Origin: Gracilimonas sp965227785
GTDB taxonomy: Bacteria > Bacteroidota > Rhodothermia > Balneolales > Balneolaceae
DNA: 64,000 bases
Reading direction: 5' to 3'
Assembly (NCBI RefSeq): GCF_965227785.1
Contig: NZ_OZ245785.1
Location: 1,302,001-1,366,000 of the forward strand
The notes beneath the pieces were generated by a model. The model had not been told where the DNA came from and searched no databases. It saw nothing but the letters and a program-made list of their open reading frames with translations. Numbering within the stretch: position 1 is the first letter of the stretch; the number at the start of each line of letters is the position of its first letter. Shown in pieces: positions 35,901-43,680 of this stretch. The position numbers and the translations under genes are program-made.

Positions 35901-36440
35901 AACTACTCTCACATCACCTGAGATGGTCACTGTACCCAGCCCCAAGCTTATATTGGAGACCTGTCCCGGGTTATTCCAGGTAATATTATGAAAAGCCTGA
36001 TCCCTGTTATCGGGTCCGCTTCCTAAAATTCCGCTAAATACAATTGTCGATCCTGTTTGCCAATCAGCTACAGGAACAGAACCTCCATCACGTGCATGAT
36101 TATACGTACCTCCATCAGCTACGGCTAACGATCCTCCGGCTACTTCAATGATTCCGCCTTCATCGGGGCCGCTGCCTTCCAGGGTTAGAGTCCCGCTTAT
36201 AGTAACAGCTATATCGATGGCCACCGAATCAGTAGCAAGAACCGTGATACTTTCGGAGCCGTCTGGCGCCGTCGTTGCTGCCACCCAGTCGGTTCCGTCA
36301 TATGTTTCCCAAGTAGCAACCACACTCCAGTCACCATCGGCAGTTGAGCGGTAATCTCCCGCATCTTGAGCCATGGCTCCAGTCGCTGAAAAAAGCGCTA
36401 CCAGAAGTGTCGTTAAAATTATAGTAAATGTCCGTTTCAT
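32997..36440 (-). CDS. Large T9SS-exported protein with three 242-residue beta-rich repeats
   Basis: An unrecognised 1147-residue protein with signal peptide (cleavage near GAMAQD) and a T9SS type A tail (NYPNPFNPTTTIGYDV to the C-terminal KLTLIK). Three tandem units start with YNHARDGG (residue 113), YNHDHDAGE (355) and YDHARDGGD (598), a period of 242-243 residues. Each unit repeats the same order: a GSTxxxTG strand, a DN..QDFxN strand, a [RQ]F[RY]L[ST] strand, and SRGSGG/P with WTL or WYM. Composition is rich in Gly, Ser, Thr, Asp and Ile, as in beta-helical surface proteins. Residues about 970-1075 resemble a fibronectin type III fold. No catalytic motif is evident. A TTAACCGGTTAT element 418 nt upstream links it to the receptor set. 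Confidence 0.8.
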   Translation of the reverse strand: MKRTFTIILTTLLVALFSATGAMAQDAGDYRSTADGDWSVVATWETYDGTDWVAATTAPDGSESITVLATDSVAIDIAVTISGTLTLEGSGPDEGGIIEVAGGSLAVADGGTYNHARDGGSVPVADWQTGSTIVFSGILGSGPDNRDQAFHNITWNNPGQVSNISLGLGTVTISGDVRVVDTGSNRFRLTDSGSGDGETITIEGDVIVESGAIETTGSSSTATYNVVVNGDVIVHGGTTFATSRGSGGKATWTLGGDFAVMGDATLRDSHDGDSSRVVFAGSSTQNISIGPDVSYNGAFSFTSSGSDVVVPADSMFQYEDEFSLEGTLTVNGTISARDTLSIDGGTMTVASGGTYNHDHDAGEIPTATWADGSTIHLTGIETNDPDNGEQDFFNYTWDNAGQIENINIGWDDYTLRGSMSVLNTNGNQFRLTSAGDTGDPARSITIMGDVVVDGGSSEFTATGSGDVFDYDITVMGDISITNGGFLSVSRGSGGRAVWTLYGDMTIDSGEIGDSDIDKHGQTRSFVFAADTASDGVPGQTLTANDVTYDSEVYFEIADSAGVLLASGSDFAYEGVFTNYGVFDVDGGATLTLTGESTYDHARDGGDFPTATWAEGSTALITGTVTSAPGNGNQDFYNLVINATGNIENNDLGMMDNTIGGNIDIMNTGTARFYLSNPDSFDSLNIDIMGDIYMAAEASAFSSNGTGSGATEININHYGDITVDGGNFSISRGSGPIVNWYMHGGSITFNAGETQNSNARSESAFVFAGQDTVQHLNISEAVDISHLPIRVATGAYLDLGTSNLSESGDHFTLEAGGTLASSDSAAFSAADGGNLELGGSGSTILSLSSEANYVINGSIEQWTGFALPLQIGSLTIDNEAGVTQSRGMTINDYLTLSAGVFDNTIGFNLAEEAIINYDGGSLLIPFGGPSIGAFNLTSPEDGFALDLTGDVSTEVAISWEEPSAPDSVTYTWHADSVGGDFSNPLVSIPSDNEGAATTLTLTYEAIDDVVADLGVEVGEDIDLIWTVTAQAGITTRFAESSFDLNIARNLGVSNEMNDQVPTEFALKQNYPNPFNPTTTIGYDVPEATDVSIKVYDITGRLVSELVNGRKAAGSYEIKWNASQLATGLYIYRIKAGNYTAVRKLTLIK

Positions 36441-36943
36441 TACTTCTCCTCTTTTATTGTGATTGTTCCGTTGATAAAAATTTGCTTCAACATAAATAGC
36501 CGAAATCGATAGTATAGGATGAGTCAGAATTCAATTTCGGTAGTACTCCAGTTAATATAGTCTTTGAATGGTTCTGAATAGAGTTACAGGACATGCGTTA
36601 GCATCAGCTAAAGAGCTCTGTAAGAGTCAATTATGCAATAATTCACCCTTTGATACCCCACTCAAAATTTTGCTGACTCTAATTTTAAGTTATCGGTTAA
36701 GTAACTCTTACAATTTACTCTAAACTGTGGAAAAATCAAGTTTCAAATTACTGTTAGGTAACAGATACCCCGAGCCCCGACAAACCAATCCTGTAAATCA
36801 CTTTTTAATAGATATTTAGCAGAAGAAATGGAACCCAAACAACACTAATGGGAGCACTTAACCGGTTATTTAAAGTTTTTAAAAAGTGCTTCCTTTAAAT
36901 TTTATGTGCGTATAATTCAACATCAAATATGTGAACAGTGATT
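36441..36943. other. Non-coding leader of the 1147-residue gene
   Basis: About 500 nt of AT-rich sequence without a credible ORF on either strand. The only structured element I see is the TTAACCGGTTAT site at 36858-36869. The length leaves room for a promoter and long 5' leader of the repeat-protein gene. Confidence 0.6.
36858..36869. promoter_or_regulatory. TTAACCGGTTAT element, third member of the receptor-operator set
   Basis: TTAACCGGTTAT matches the perfect palindromes at 6156 and 13713 except for the last base, and shares the ACT that precedes both. It lies 418 nt before the 1147-residue T9SS gene, the nearest downstream gene on the minus strand that could use it; on its other side lies only a pseudogene. 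Confidence 0.55.
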
Positions 36944-37412
36944 TCATTTAGCTTCTTCTTTTTTCCCTGACTGAATATTGGTGTAGTTAAATGTGAATGT
37001 TTTCTCTCCATCGACAATACGAACTGCTCTGGCAACTTTTATACTTTCAATTGTAAACATCCATTTTTCAAACCATGTTGTGATGTGTCAGCATGTAAAA
37101 ACTTAACCTCCTCATGGGTCGAAGAATACCTAACACTAACTTTGCACTTTATGTGCTAATTTCTTCCCCGGTATGAGCCGGGTGTAAAAATATACAGATG
37201 ATGGAGCGTGTTTCTTCCTTTTTATTGATTCTGTAGCTTGTTCCTCCTGCAATTATTCCTTTACAAATAATAGTATAATAGGTATTGCAATGACGTTGGA
37301 GATACCGCTTGAAATCTACTTCTTCACTGGCAGCAAAATATTCGGATGCATTCAACCTGGATATGTATAGCAATGTTTTCAAATCCTGAGGCTGGAATTC
37401 ACTCCGCGAGAA
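36944..37412 (-). pseudogene. Decayed GNAT acetyltransferase gene
   Basis: Two pieces of a GNAT-family N-acetyltransferase lie in order on the minus strand but in different frames and interrupted by stops. The upstream piece (to 37149) reads DLKTLLYISRLNASEYFAAS, KRYLQRHCNTYYTII, IAGGTSYRINKKEETRSII and IFLHPAHTGEEIST, the last being where the acetyl-CoA loop (G-x-G-I-G) should be. After stop codons and a frame change, 36944-37060 and its lead-in read TTWFEKWMFTIESIK, matching the FFEKxGF block near the end of such enzymes, then an unrelated-looking tail. Intact relatives run to about 150 residues without interruption. No ATG opens the first piece. I judge it a relic. Confidence 0.62.
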
Positions 37413-37693
37413 ATAAAGTTCGCTTTTATTTTGAGATTCTATGAATTTTCAAGGCTTTGGAAGAACAACATGACAAAAACAAGGAAGGTCTTTTCTTTCA
37501 TCTTCAGCAGTATTGAACTCAGTATGGATATTTCGAAATATGATACTGATTCCTTTTTAGCCCTGCATCAATGTCATCTTGTTCATATGTTGTTTCAGGG
37601 GGGATAGTTACCTATTTGCTAAACCAGCATATGGTTTATTATCAAAAATGAGAGGCATCAAATCAGGATTTTACTTCTGTAAGCTCATCTGAA

Positions 37694-39577
37694 TTACAGA
37701 TTGGAATGAGCACCCCGCCCGGTTATCTTGAACGAAAAGGTAAACCTGAATCCGCTATCCGACTCAATATTGTATTTTGCATTAAGCTGGTCGACCAAAG
37801 TTTTGATAAGTGTTACCCCAAGTGTATTAGATTGATCAAATAGATTTTTATCAAATCCTTTTCCGTCATCCTCATAAACTACTTGTATAAGATCCTCTTT
37901 TTCTTCCAGACTGATGTATATCCTTCCATCGTTCCGGCCATTAAAAGCATGTTTAAAAGAATTCGTTATCAATTCGTTTACCAACAAACCTAAAGGTATA
38001 GCCTGATTTATATTCAGGCGCCGGGAATCAAACTTGTGCTCAATTACAACATTTTTACCCGGACTGTCGAACATACCCCGGATTCTGTCAATTAGTTTAA
38101 CAGCATATTCCCCAAAGGTAATTTCGGTAAAACTGTCGGTGTTATAGAGCAACTCGTGTACGCCGGAAATGGAGTAAATCCGGTTTTGAGTTTCCCTCAA
38201 AATAAGCTGAAGGTTTTTGTCGGAAAGTCCTTCTTTTTGGAGTTCTATCAATCCGGCTATGATGGCTAAATTGTTCTTTACCCGGTGATGAACTTCCGAA
38301 AGCAGCACCTCTTTTTCATGCACGGAATTTTCCAGCTGCTTCTTGTACTCAACTTCATTTGTAATATCCTCTGCTATAATCAGCATTTGCTTGTTTTCAC
38401 TTCCATTACCAATAATCTGACTGGCACTCATTCGCATATGGATTGGAGATCCATCTTTTCGATAACGTATGATCTCTTTATTCTTGACTTCCTTTTCTTT
38501 CAAGTTAACAGACATCAACCGTTCAAATTCGTCTTTCATCTCTTCACCAACATGAGGCAGAAAGTTACCAAGTGCTTCTTCCTGGCTCCAACCTAACATA
38601 TCTTCGGCTGCCTTATTCCAAAAATCATGGACAATACCTTCGGTATCGATAGTATAAATTGCCATGGGTGAAGATTGAATAAGTGCACGTATCTTTTCAT
38701 TTGCCTGCCGGAAAGATTTTTGAGCTATAAATGCCGTTTGCATGAAATAGAAAAGAACGGAAATAACCACCGAGAGGATTATTCCCAGAGCAATGTTCAG
38801 AAACAATCCATCTGAATTATTCTCAGCCTCGAAAATGGCGTTGGGCAAGACATTGACTTGCCAGGATTCTTTATTTGTGCCCTCTAAAGTAATTTTCTCC
38901 TCTACAGAAAAGCCTTTCAGGCTGGATGCCACTGAGCTGTCGCCATGCTGATAAAACAGGGTGCCCTTGTTGTCATAAATCTTAACCAGATACTGATCCA
39001 ACCCTTGCATAATCAGATCAAAACGAGGATTAAAATCCATACCTGCTGTAATGGTACCCTGAAAAACACCATCATAATAAACCGGAGCGTCTACTAAAAA
39101 AGCATCTGGGCCCTGTACCAACTTAAGCCAATGGGTTACATTTACTAAAGAGTCTTCTTTAGCCTGTAGCCAATCAATACTCCTGTAATCCAGCTTTGAT
39201 ATATCGAGACCTATGGCATTTTTATTTGGTTCCATTGGCTCAACTTTTCTAATAACCATGCTGCTATCAATCCACTCCACGAATAAGAAAGAGGAATCCT
39301 GATTTACAATGCGCCCGGCATCGTATTTCCAGAAATCGAAATAGGAACCATCGGTCACTTCTAACCTGCTCTTTAAATTCAGGAGGGTATTTAAATTGTC
39401 ATGAACCGCAGTTTTAAACTGATGCGTAACAAGCTTAGCTGTTTCCCTAACTTTACTTTTTTGGCTTTGCTCTATACTCTTTTGATTCCCAAACCAAATC
39501 AGAATAACAAAAAAACTCAATACTACACCGATCAAAAAAGAGCTTAAAAGCCTATATTTTTCAACTAAATCCTTCAA
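37694..39577 (-). CDS. CHASE-PAS-HisKA_2 sensor histidine kinase
   Basis: Membrane sensor kinase of 627 residues. Helices at about 12-30 and 259-281 bracket an extracytoplasmic CHASE-type domain (conserved RKVEPMEPNKNAIGLDI near 110-126 and GPDAFLVDAPVYYDGVFQGT near 157-176). A PAS domain follows (about 293-410), then a HisKA_2 dimerisation segment with the phospho-acceptor EVHHRVKNNLAII (about 428-440) and a HATPase domain (NELITNSFKHAF, DDGKGFD). Such kinases often work with separate response regulators; none adjoins. The only start that keeps the first helix is a TTG at 39577. The signal is not deducible. It lies between the pseudogene and the 5-oxoprolinase operon. Confidence 0.9.
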   Translation of the reverse strand: MKDLVEKYRLLSSFLIGVVLSFFVILIWFGNQKSIEQSQKSKVRETAKLVTHQFKTAVHDNLNTLLNLKSRLEVTDGSYFDFWKYDAGRIVNQDSSFLFVEWIDSSMVIRKVEPMEPNKNAIGLDISKLDYRSIDWLQAKEDSLVNVTHWLKLVQGPDAFLVDAPVYYDGVFQGTITAGMDFNPRFDLIMQGLDQYLVKIYDNKGTLFYQHGDSSVASSLKGFSVEEKITLEGTNKESWQVNVLPNAIFEAENNSDGLFLNIALGIILSVVISVLFYFMQTAFIAQKSFRQANEKIRALIQSSPMAIYTIDTEGIVHDFWNKAAEDMLGWSQEEALGNFLPHVGEEMKDEFERLMSVNLKEKEVKNKEIIRYRKDGSPIHMRMSASQIIGNGSENKQMLIIAEDITNEVEYKKQLENSVHEKEVLLSEVHHRVKNNLAIIAGLIELQKEGLSDKNLQLILRETQNRIYSISGVHELLYNTDSFTEITFGEYAVKLIDRIRGMFDSPGKNVVIEHKFDSRRLNINQAIPLGLLVNELITNSFKHAFNGRNDGRIYISLEEKEDLIQVVYEDDGKGFDKNLFDQSNTLGVTLIKTLVDQLNAKYNIESDSGFRFTFSFKITGRGAHSNL

Positions 39578-39758
39578 AGTAACTAACCTGAATCTTGGTA
39601 AATGCCAACCTTCCTTTTATTTACGCAAGTATGGATATAATAAACCAGCACTCACGTTATCGGTATATTAAGAAAAGATTTAAACAGAAAGCGGGTTTAT
39701 TTCCCGTGGCAGCTTCTATGGTCTTATTTTTTTCTCCAAAAAATTAGCTTTACATGAA

Positions 39759-40670
39759 TTACCGACCTGTAAAATAATTACTTAATCGATTAGCCTCTTC
39801 TCTGTCGATTTTACTGAATGTTAGCTGCACCCCCGACCATAACTGACCCGCTCTCCACAGATCAGCATCTGCTATCTTAGCGATTCTTGGATATCCTCCC
39901 ACCGCTTGCCCGTCTTTCATGATTATAATAGGGCGTCCGTTTTCGGGGAGCTGTATCATTCCGGGAATAACAGGGCCCGATACCATATGCCGCCCTATGG
40001 GTTGGATAGAATTCCCTTTCAATCGTATTCCCATCCGGTTACTATCAGGACTAACGTCAAATTCAGTATTCAGAAATTGTTCTTTTTGGTTTTGGGATAA
40101 CCAGCTCCATTCCGGGCCTTCAATGACTCGTAATTCCACTTTTGATGAGTAATAAGGGAACCGCTCTTCGGATACTTTTTCCGGGGTATAACCTCCCTTT
40201 TTTTCAATCCACGAAAGTACATCCCCCTTTTTTAAAACACGTCCTTCAAATCCACCTAAACTTCCGGTTACATAGGTTGAACGAGAGCCCAAAACTTTCC
40301 TGATATCTAATTGACCCTGGATGGCAAGATAACTTCTGCATCCTTTTTGGCAGTAATCGAAAGAGATAATATCACCAGACTCAATTTTTAATGGTGTATT
40401 CAGTGAAGCATCCTCATCATTTATTCTGGGGTGCATATCAGCTCCGGTTATGGCTATGATTGAGTCTGTGTTAAACCGGTATCTCCCCCCATTCAGGGTC
40501 ATTTCCAATATCGGCATGTCGCTCGCATTCCCAACCAATTGATTCGCTAATCTGTAGGCATAATCATCCATCACACCGGAAATCGGTATCCCATATTGTC
40601 GGTATCCGAATCGTCCTGCATCCTGTATGGTGGTAAATAATCCCCCATCCATTACTACAAGATTTGCCAT
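39759..40670 (-). CDS. pxpC: 5-oxoprolinase subunit PxpC
   Basis: Subunit of the bacterial ATP-dependent 5-oxoprolinase (303 residues; KipA / biotin-dependent carboxyltransferase-like fold). Family blocks include GGLFTTIQDAGRFGYRQYGIP, SGVMDDYAYRLANQLVGN, ITGADMHPRIN, SNRMGIRLKG and the PENGRPIIIMKDGQAVGGYP loop. Its ATG overlaps the PxpB stop as ATGA. With PxpA and PxpB it converts 5-oxoproline (pyroglutamate) to glutamate. It is the last gene of the operon. Confidence 0.93.
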   Translation of the reverse strand: MANLVVMDGGLFTTIQDAGRFGYRQYGIPISGVMDDYAYRLANQLVGNASDMPILEMTLNGGRYRFNTDSIIAITGADMHPRINDEDASLNTPLKIESGDIISFDYCQKGCRSYLAIQGQLDIRKVLGSRSTYVTGSLGGFEGRVLKKGDVLSWIEKKGGYTPEKVSEERFPYYSSKVELRVIEGPEWSWLSQNQKEQFLNTEFDVSPDSNRMGIRLKGNSIQPIGRHMVSGPVIPGMIQLPENGRPIIIMKDGQAVGGYPRIAKIADADLWRAGQLWSGVQLTFSKIDREEANRLSNYFTGR

Positions 40671-41371
40671 CAGGCACCCCCATCTTTAAGCGTAAAAAAT
40701 TCTTTTTCCAGGATACGTTCAAAAACTACCTGATCTCCTGCACGAACATCCGTGGGTGGGTCTTTCCGTACATCAAAAAAAGAAAGAGGGGTTCGTCCAA
40801 TAATTTGCCAGCCACCGGGACTTTCCAACGAGTACACCCCTGTCTGCTTTCCACCAATGCCAATCGACCCGGCCGGAATTTGACTCCGAGGCTCCTGCTT
40901 TCGCGGACAAGCAATCTCCTCATTTAACCCCGACAAGTATAAGAAGCCGGGAAGAAATCCCATCATGGCTACCGTATTGGCTCCTGCTAAATGAATTTGA
41001 ATAATCCTGTCTCTTTTCATTCCGGTATGATTTTCAACCTCCTCCCAATCGGGGCCTAATTCATAGCAAACGGGTATCACATGTTTTTGGGGAGAATAGT
41101 TTTCTGCTGAAATATTCCGAAAGGCTTTTGAAAGCATTTCGATCTCACTCTCAAGATCATTCAGTACTCTGTCATAAATAATAGCAATGCTTTCATAAGC
41201 CGGAATGATATCCACAACACCGGGAATAGATGATTCACCGATTACACTGCATGACTTATGAATAAGCTGTAAGGAAGCTTTGTCCCCCTGGGGCTTTATG
41301 AGAAGTGCTTGTTCTCCAAGGGCTGAAACCAACCAGCTGCTGTTATTAAGCTGAAGTAATCTCGACTTCAT
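40670..41371 (-). CDS. pxpB: 5-oxoprolinase subunit PxpB
   Basis: Partner of PxpC (233 residues; KipI-like cyclophilin fold). The conserved run VIPVCYELGPDWEE, GFLPGFLYLSGLNEEIACPRK, IPAGSIGIGGKQTGVYSLESPGGWQIIGRTP is intact. The start overlaps the 3' end of pxpA by 26 nt and the stop overlaps the pxpC start, so the three subunits are probably translated in a coupled manner and in fixed ratio. Confidence 0.93.
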   Translation of the reverse strand: MKSRLLQLNNSSWLVSALGEQALLIKPQGDKASLQLIHKSCSVIGESSIPGVVDIIPAYESIAIIYDRVLNDLESEIEMLSKAFRNISAENYSPQKHVIPVCYELGPDWEEVENHTGMKRDRIIQIHLAGANTVAMMGFLPGFLYLSGLNEEIACPRKQEPRSQIPAGSIGIGGKQTGVYSLESPGGWQIIGRTPLSFFDVRKDPPTDVRAGDQVVFERILEKEFFTLKDGGA

Positions 41372-42101
41372 GTTTCTCCAAAAAATCGTGGATTTCTTTA
41401 GCTAATTCTGCTGCTCCTTCGGTATCACTATGCAAGCAAACAGTTTCGGCGGTGATGGGAAGATCAAGTCCGCCCTGGGTATGCACTACTCCATCCAAAA
41501 AGGAAGCCATTTGTTTTAAAACGGACTTCTTTTCATGAAGAACGGCTCCCTCCAAAGATCTTGATCTCAAGCTCAGATCATCTTCATATTGACGGTCAGC
41601 AAAAACTTCACTTCGAACTTCCAGTCCCACATCTTCAGCTACTTCCGCCAGTTTGGATTCTGCAGGCGCATAAATCATCATATCATTCTGAATCTGAACA
41701 AGAGCTTTGGCTATACCCAGGGCAACATCTTCATCTTTGGCGGCATGGTTGTATAATGCCCCGTGTGGTTTTACATGGTGAAGCTTACCTCCCAGCGATT
41801 CCGTCATCCCTTTTAAGGCTGACACCTGATACAAAATACATGCTTCCAGTTCCTCGGCCGAAAGATTCATGATACGCCGGCCAAAACCCTGTAAATCCGG
41901 ATATGAAGGATGAGCCCCTATTGCCACCTCATGTCTCAAAGCTAATTCAATGGTTTTTGCAATTGTGACGGGATCACCGGAGTGGAAACCACAAGCTATA
42001 TTACAGCTCGAAATATAAGGCATGATTTTGGAATCACGTCGTTCATCATACATACCATAGAATTCACCTAAATCGCAGTTCAAATCAATTTTCTTATTCA
42101 T
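41346..42101 (-). CDS. pxpA: 5-oxoprolinase subunit PxpA
   Basis: LamB/YcsF-family subunit (251 residues) that carries the hydrolytic site of the 5-oxoprolinase. Signatures are the N-terminal IDLNCDLGEFYG, SCNIACGFHSGDP, GAHPSYPDLQGFGRR, the HHVKPHGALYNHAA block and FADRQYEDDLSLRSRS. It starts two bases after the stop of the Nramp-type transporter gene. Together these four genes follow the pattern of the Bacillus subtilis ycsF-ycsG-kipIA region. Confidence 0.94.
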   Translation of the reverse strand: MNKKIDLNCDLGEFYGMYDERRDSKIMPYISSCNIACGFHSGDPVTIAKTIELALRHEVAIGAHPSYPDLQGFGRRIMNLSAEELEACILYQVSALKGMTESLGGKLHHVKPHGALYNHAAKDEDVALGIAKALVQIQNDMMIYAPAESKLAEVAEDVGLEVRSEVFADRQYEDDLSLRSRSLEGAVLHEKKSVLKQMASFLDGVVHTQGGLDLPITAETVCLHSDTEGAAELAKEIHDFLEKHEVEITSA

Positions 42102-42103
42102 AT

Positions 42104-43339
42104 CTAAAAGAAATTAAATACTGAATTCAAACTTCTGAACCCGACTAAAATGGTAACTAAAATCACCACTGCCCCAAATATATTTTGTCGGGTTGAATTG
42201 GAATTGGTTCCAAGCAGCAGTGGCTTATTCATGATGTATAATAAGAAAACAGCAATCACCGGCAATGTGATTCCATTGGCAATTTGGGCAAACTCAATAA
42301 GCTTAACCGGGTTAATGCTGAAAGCAGAAAAAACCACCCCTGTAAAAAGCACGATCATCCAGATCATTCTGAATTTGAAGTCTTTGAGATCATCTTTCCA
42401 GCCAAACATTCCCTTTGCTGCATAAGCAGCTGCAAGAGGGGCGGTTACAGCAGAGGTGATACCCGCGGCGAACAGTCCAATCGCCATAAACGACTTCGCC
42501 CAACTACCCAGCAATGGCTCTAACTGTCCGGCCATATCAGCTGCGGTGTTTATTTGAGTGAGAGATCCGTCAGCTGCGGCAGCACTTGTAATCACGATAC
42601 ACATGGAAATAACACCACCCAAAATGATTCCAACTGCGTTTTCAACCCTCATTTCGGATAGTTGAGAATAGCCAGAGTACCGTTCCTGAACCGTTGAAGC
42701 ATGCAAAAAGAGGTTATAGGGAACAACCGTCGTCCCTATTAATGCTATGACGGTTAACAGCTCGTCAGGAGATGCGGTCGGAATAAAAAGTCCTTTAAAG
42801 ATAGCGGTTACATCAGGCTGAATAACCACCGCCGTGGTCACAAAAACGATGCTCATGATACTCACCAGAACGGTCATCACATTTACGATTCGCTTAAAAT
42901 TCCCCGAGTACAATAACAGGAAAGCGACAGCCCCGATAACCAGGGAGCTGAGCCGTATCACAGACCCACCCACCGATATATCAAATCCTGCAAAAAGCTC
43001 CTCCCAACCCAATACGGCTCCGGATATATTTCCACCTTCATATGCTATATTACCAATTACAATGGCACTGAAAACCAGGATGATGGCTGATATTCTGATT
43101 ACCGGATTTCCCAGCTGTTCCCGAATAGCTTCACCAAACCCTTTACGGGTAATGATGCCCAATCGTCCGGTCATCTCCTGCAAAACAATGGTAGCTATCA
43201 CAGAGAAAAGAAGTGCCCATAAAAGTACATATCCCGACCTGACACCTGCCAAAGTACAAACGGTGACTGTTCCGGGACCAATAAATGCAGCAGCAACCAA
43301 GGTGCTGGGACCAAAGTACTTTCTAAGGGGGTTGTTCAT
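42104..43339 (-). CDS. Nramp-related transporter lacking the metal-site motifs
   Basis: A 411-residue membrane protein of the Nramp fold with about 11 helices. In helix 1, canonical Nramp proteins have D-P-G-N; here the aligned segment reads FIGPGTVTVCTLAGVRSGY, so the metal-binding Asp and Asn are Gly and Thr. In helix 6 the usual M-P-H is replaced by V-P-Y (TTVVPYNLFLHAST). The residues that bind Mn or Fe are therefore missing, and another substrate is likely. The gene heads the pxpABC operon with two bases to pxpA. The matching ycsG in Bacillus is also in a pxp operon, which makes 5-oxoproline or a related amino-acid derivative a candidate cargo. Fold assignment is firm, substrate inferred. 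Confidence 0.85.
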   Translation of the reverse strand: MNNPLRKYFGPSTLVAAAFIGPGTVTVCTLAGVRSGYVLLWALLFSVIATIVLQEMTGRLGIITRKGFGEAIREQLGNPVIRISAIILVFSAIVIGNIAYEGGNISGAVLGWEELFAGFDISVGGSVIRLSSLVIGAVAFLLLYSGNFKRIVNVMTVLVSIMSIVFVTTAVVIQPDVTAIFKGLFIPTASPDELLTVIALIGTTVVPYNLFLHASTVQERYSGYSQLSEMRVENAVGIILGGVISMCIVITSAAAADGSLTQINTAADMAGQLEPLLGSWAKSFMAIGLFAAGITSAVTAPLAAAYAAKGMFGWKDDLKDFKFRMIWMIVLFTGVVFSAFSINPVKLIEFAQIANGITLPVIAVFLLYIMNKPLLLGTNSNSTRQNIFGAVVILVTILVGFRSLNSVFNFF

Positions 43340-43488
43340 GCTTTGTATATAGTATCTAACTCAGAAAATCCCAAACGGATTTACGCTTCTAAACAAAAGG
43401 AAATTTGAGTTATTTTAATAAAACTCTAAACATTCGTTTAAAAATTTGTGTTAGGATCGTAATCAACAAATCAAAATTTTCTCAAACT

Positions 43489-43680
43489 ATGGATGGCAAA
43501 TACAGAGCTGATATCCGTCCCGGAATGCAGGTGGGAATAGTGCTTAAGAAAGACCAACGAACCGGTAAAATCACTAATGGTGAAGTCCGGAATATTTTAA
43601 CAAATTCGGCAACACATCCTCACGGCATCAAGGTTAGATTAACGGATGGTCAGGTGGGGCGGGTTCGAAAGATCATATGA
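43489..43680 (+). CDS. YwbE-family small protein
   Basis: A 63-residue protein of the YwbE family (DUF2196), which has no established function. The reading frame extends back to 43405, but homology and length fit the ATG at 43489. The whole chain matches: IRPGMQVGIVLKKDQRTGK, GEVRNILTNSATHPHGIKV and DGQVGRVRKI. It is small, basic and soluble, with an SH3-like or nucleic-acid-binding look. The stop overlaps the start of the hydrolase gene as ATGA, so the two are probably translationally coupled. Confidence 0.85.
   Translation: MDGKYRADIRPGMQVGIVLKKDQRTGKITNGEVRNILTNSATHPHGIKVRLTDGQVGRVRKII

Noticed and set aside
42834..43352. 172-codon open frame on the plus strand
   Set aside because: Antisense to the Nramp-type gene, without recognisable features.
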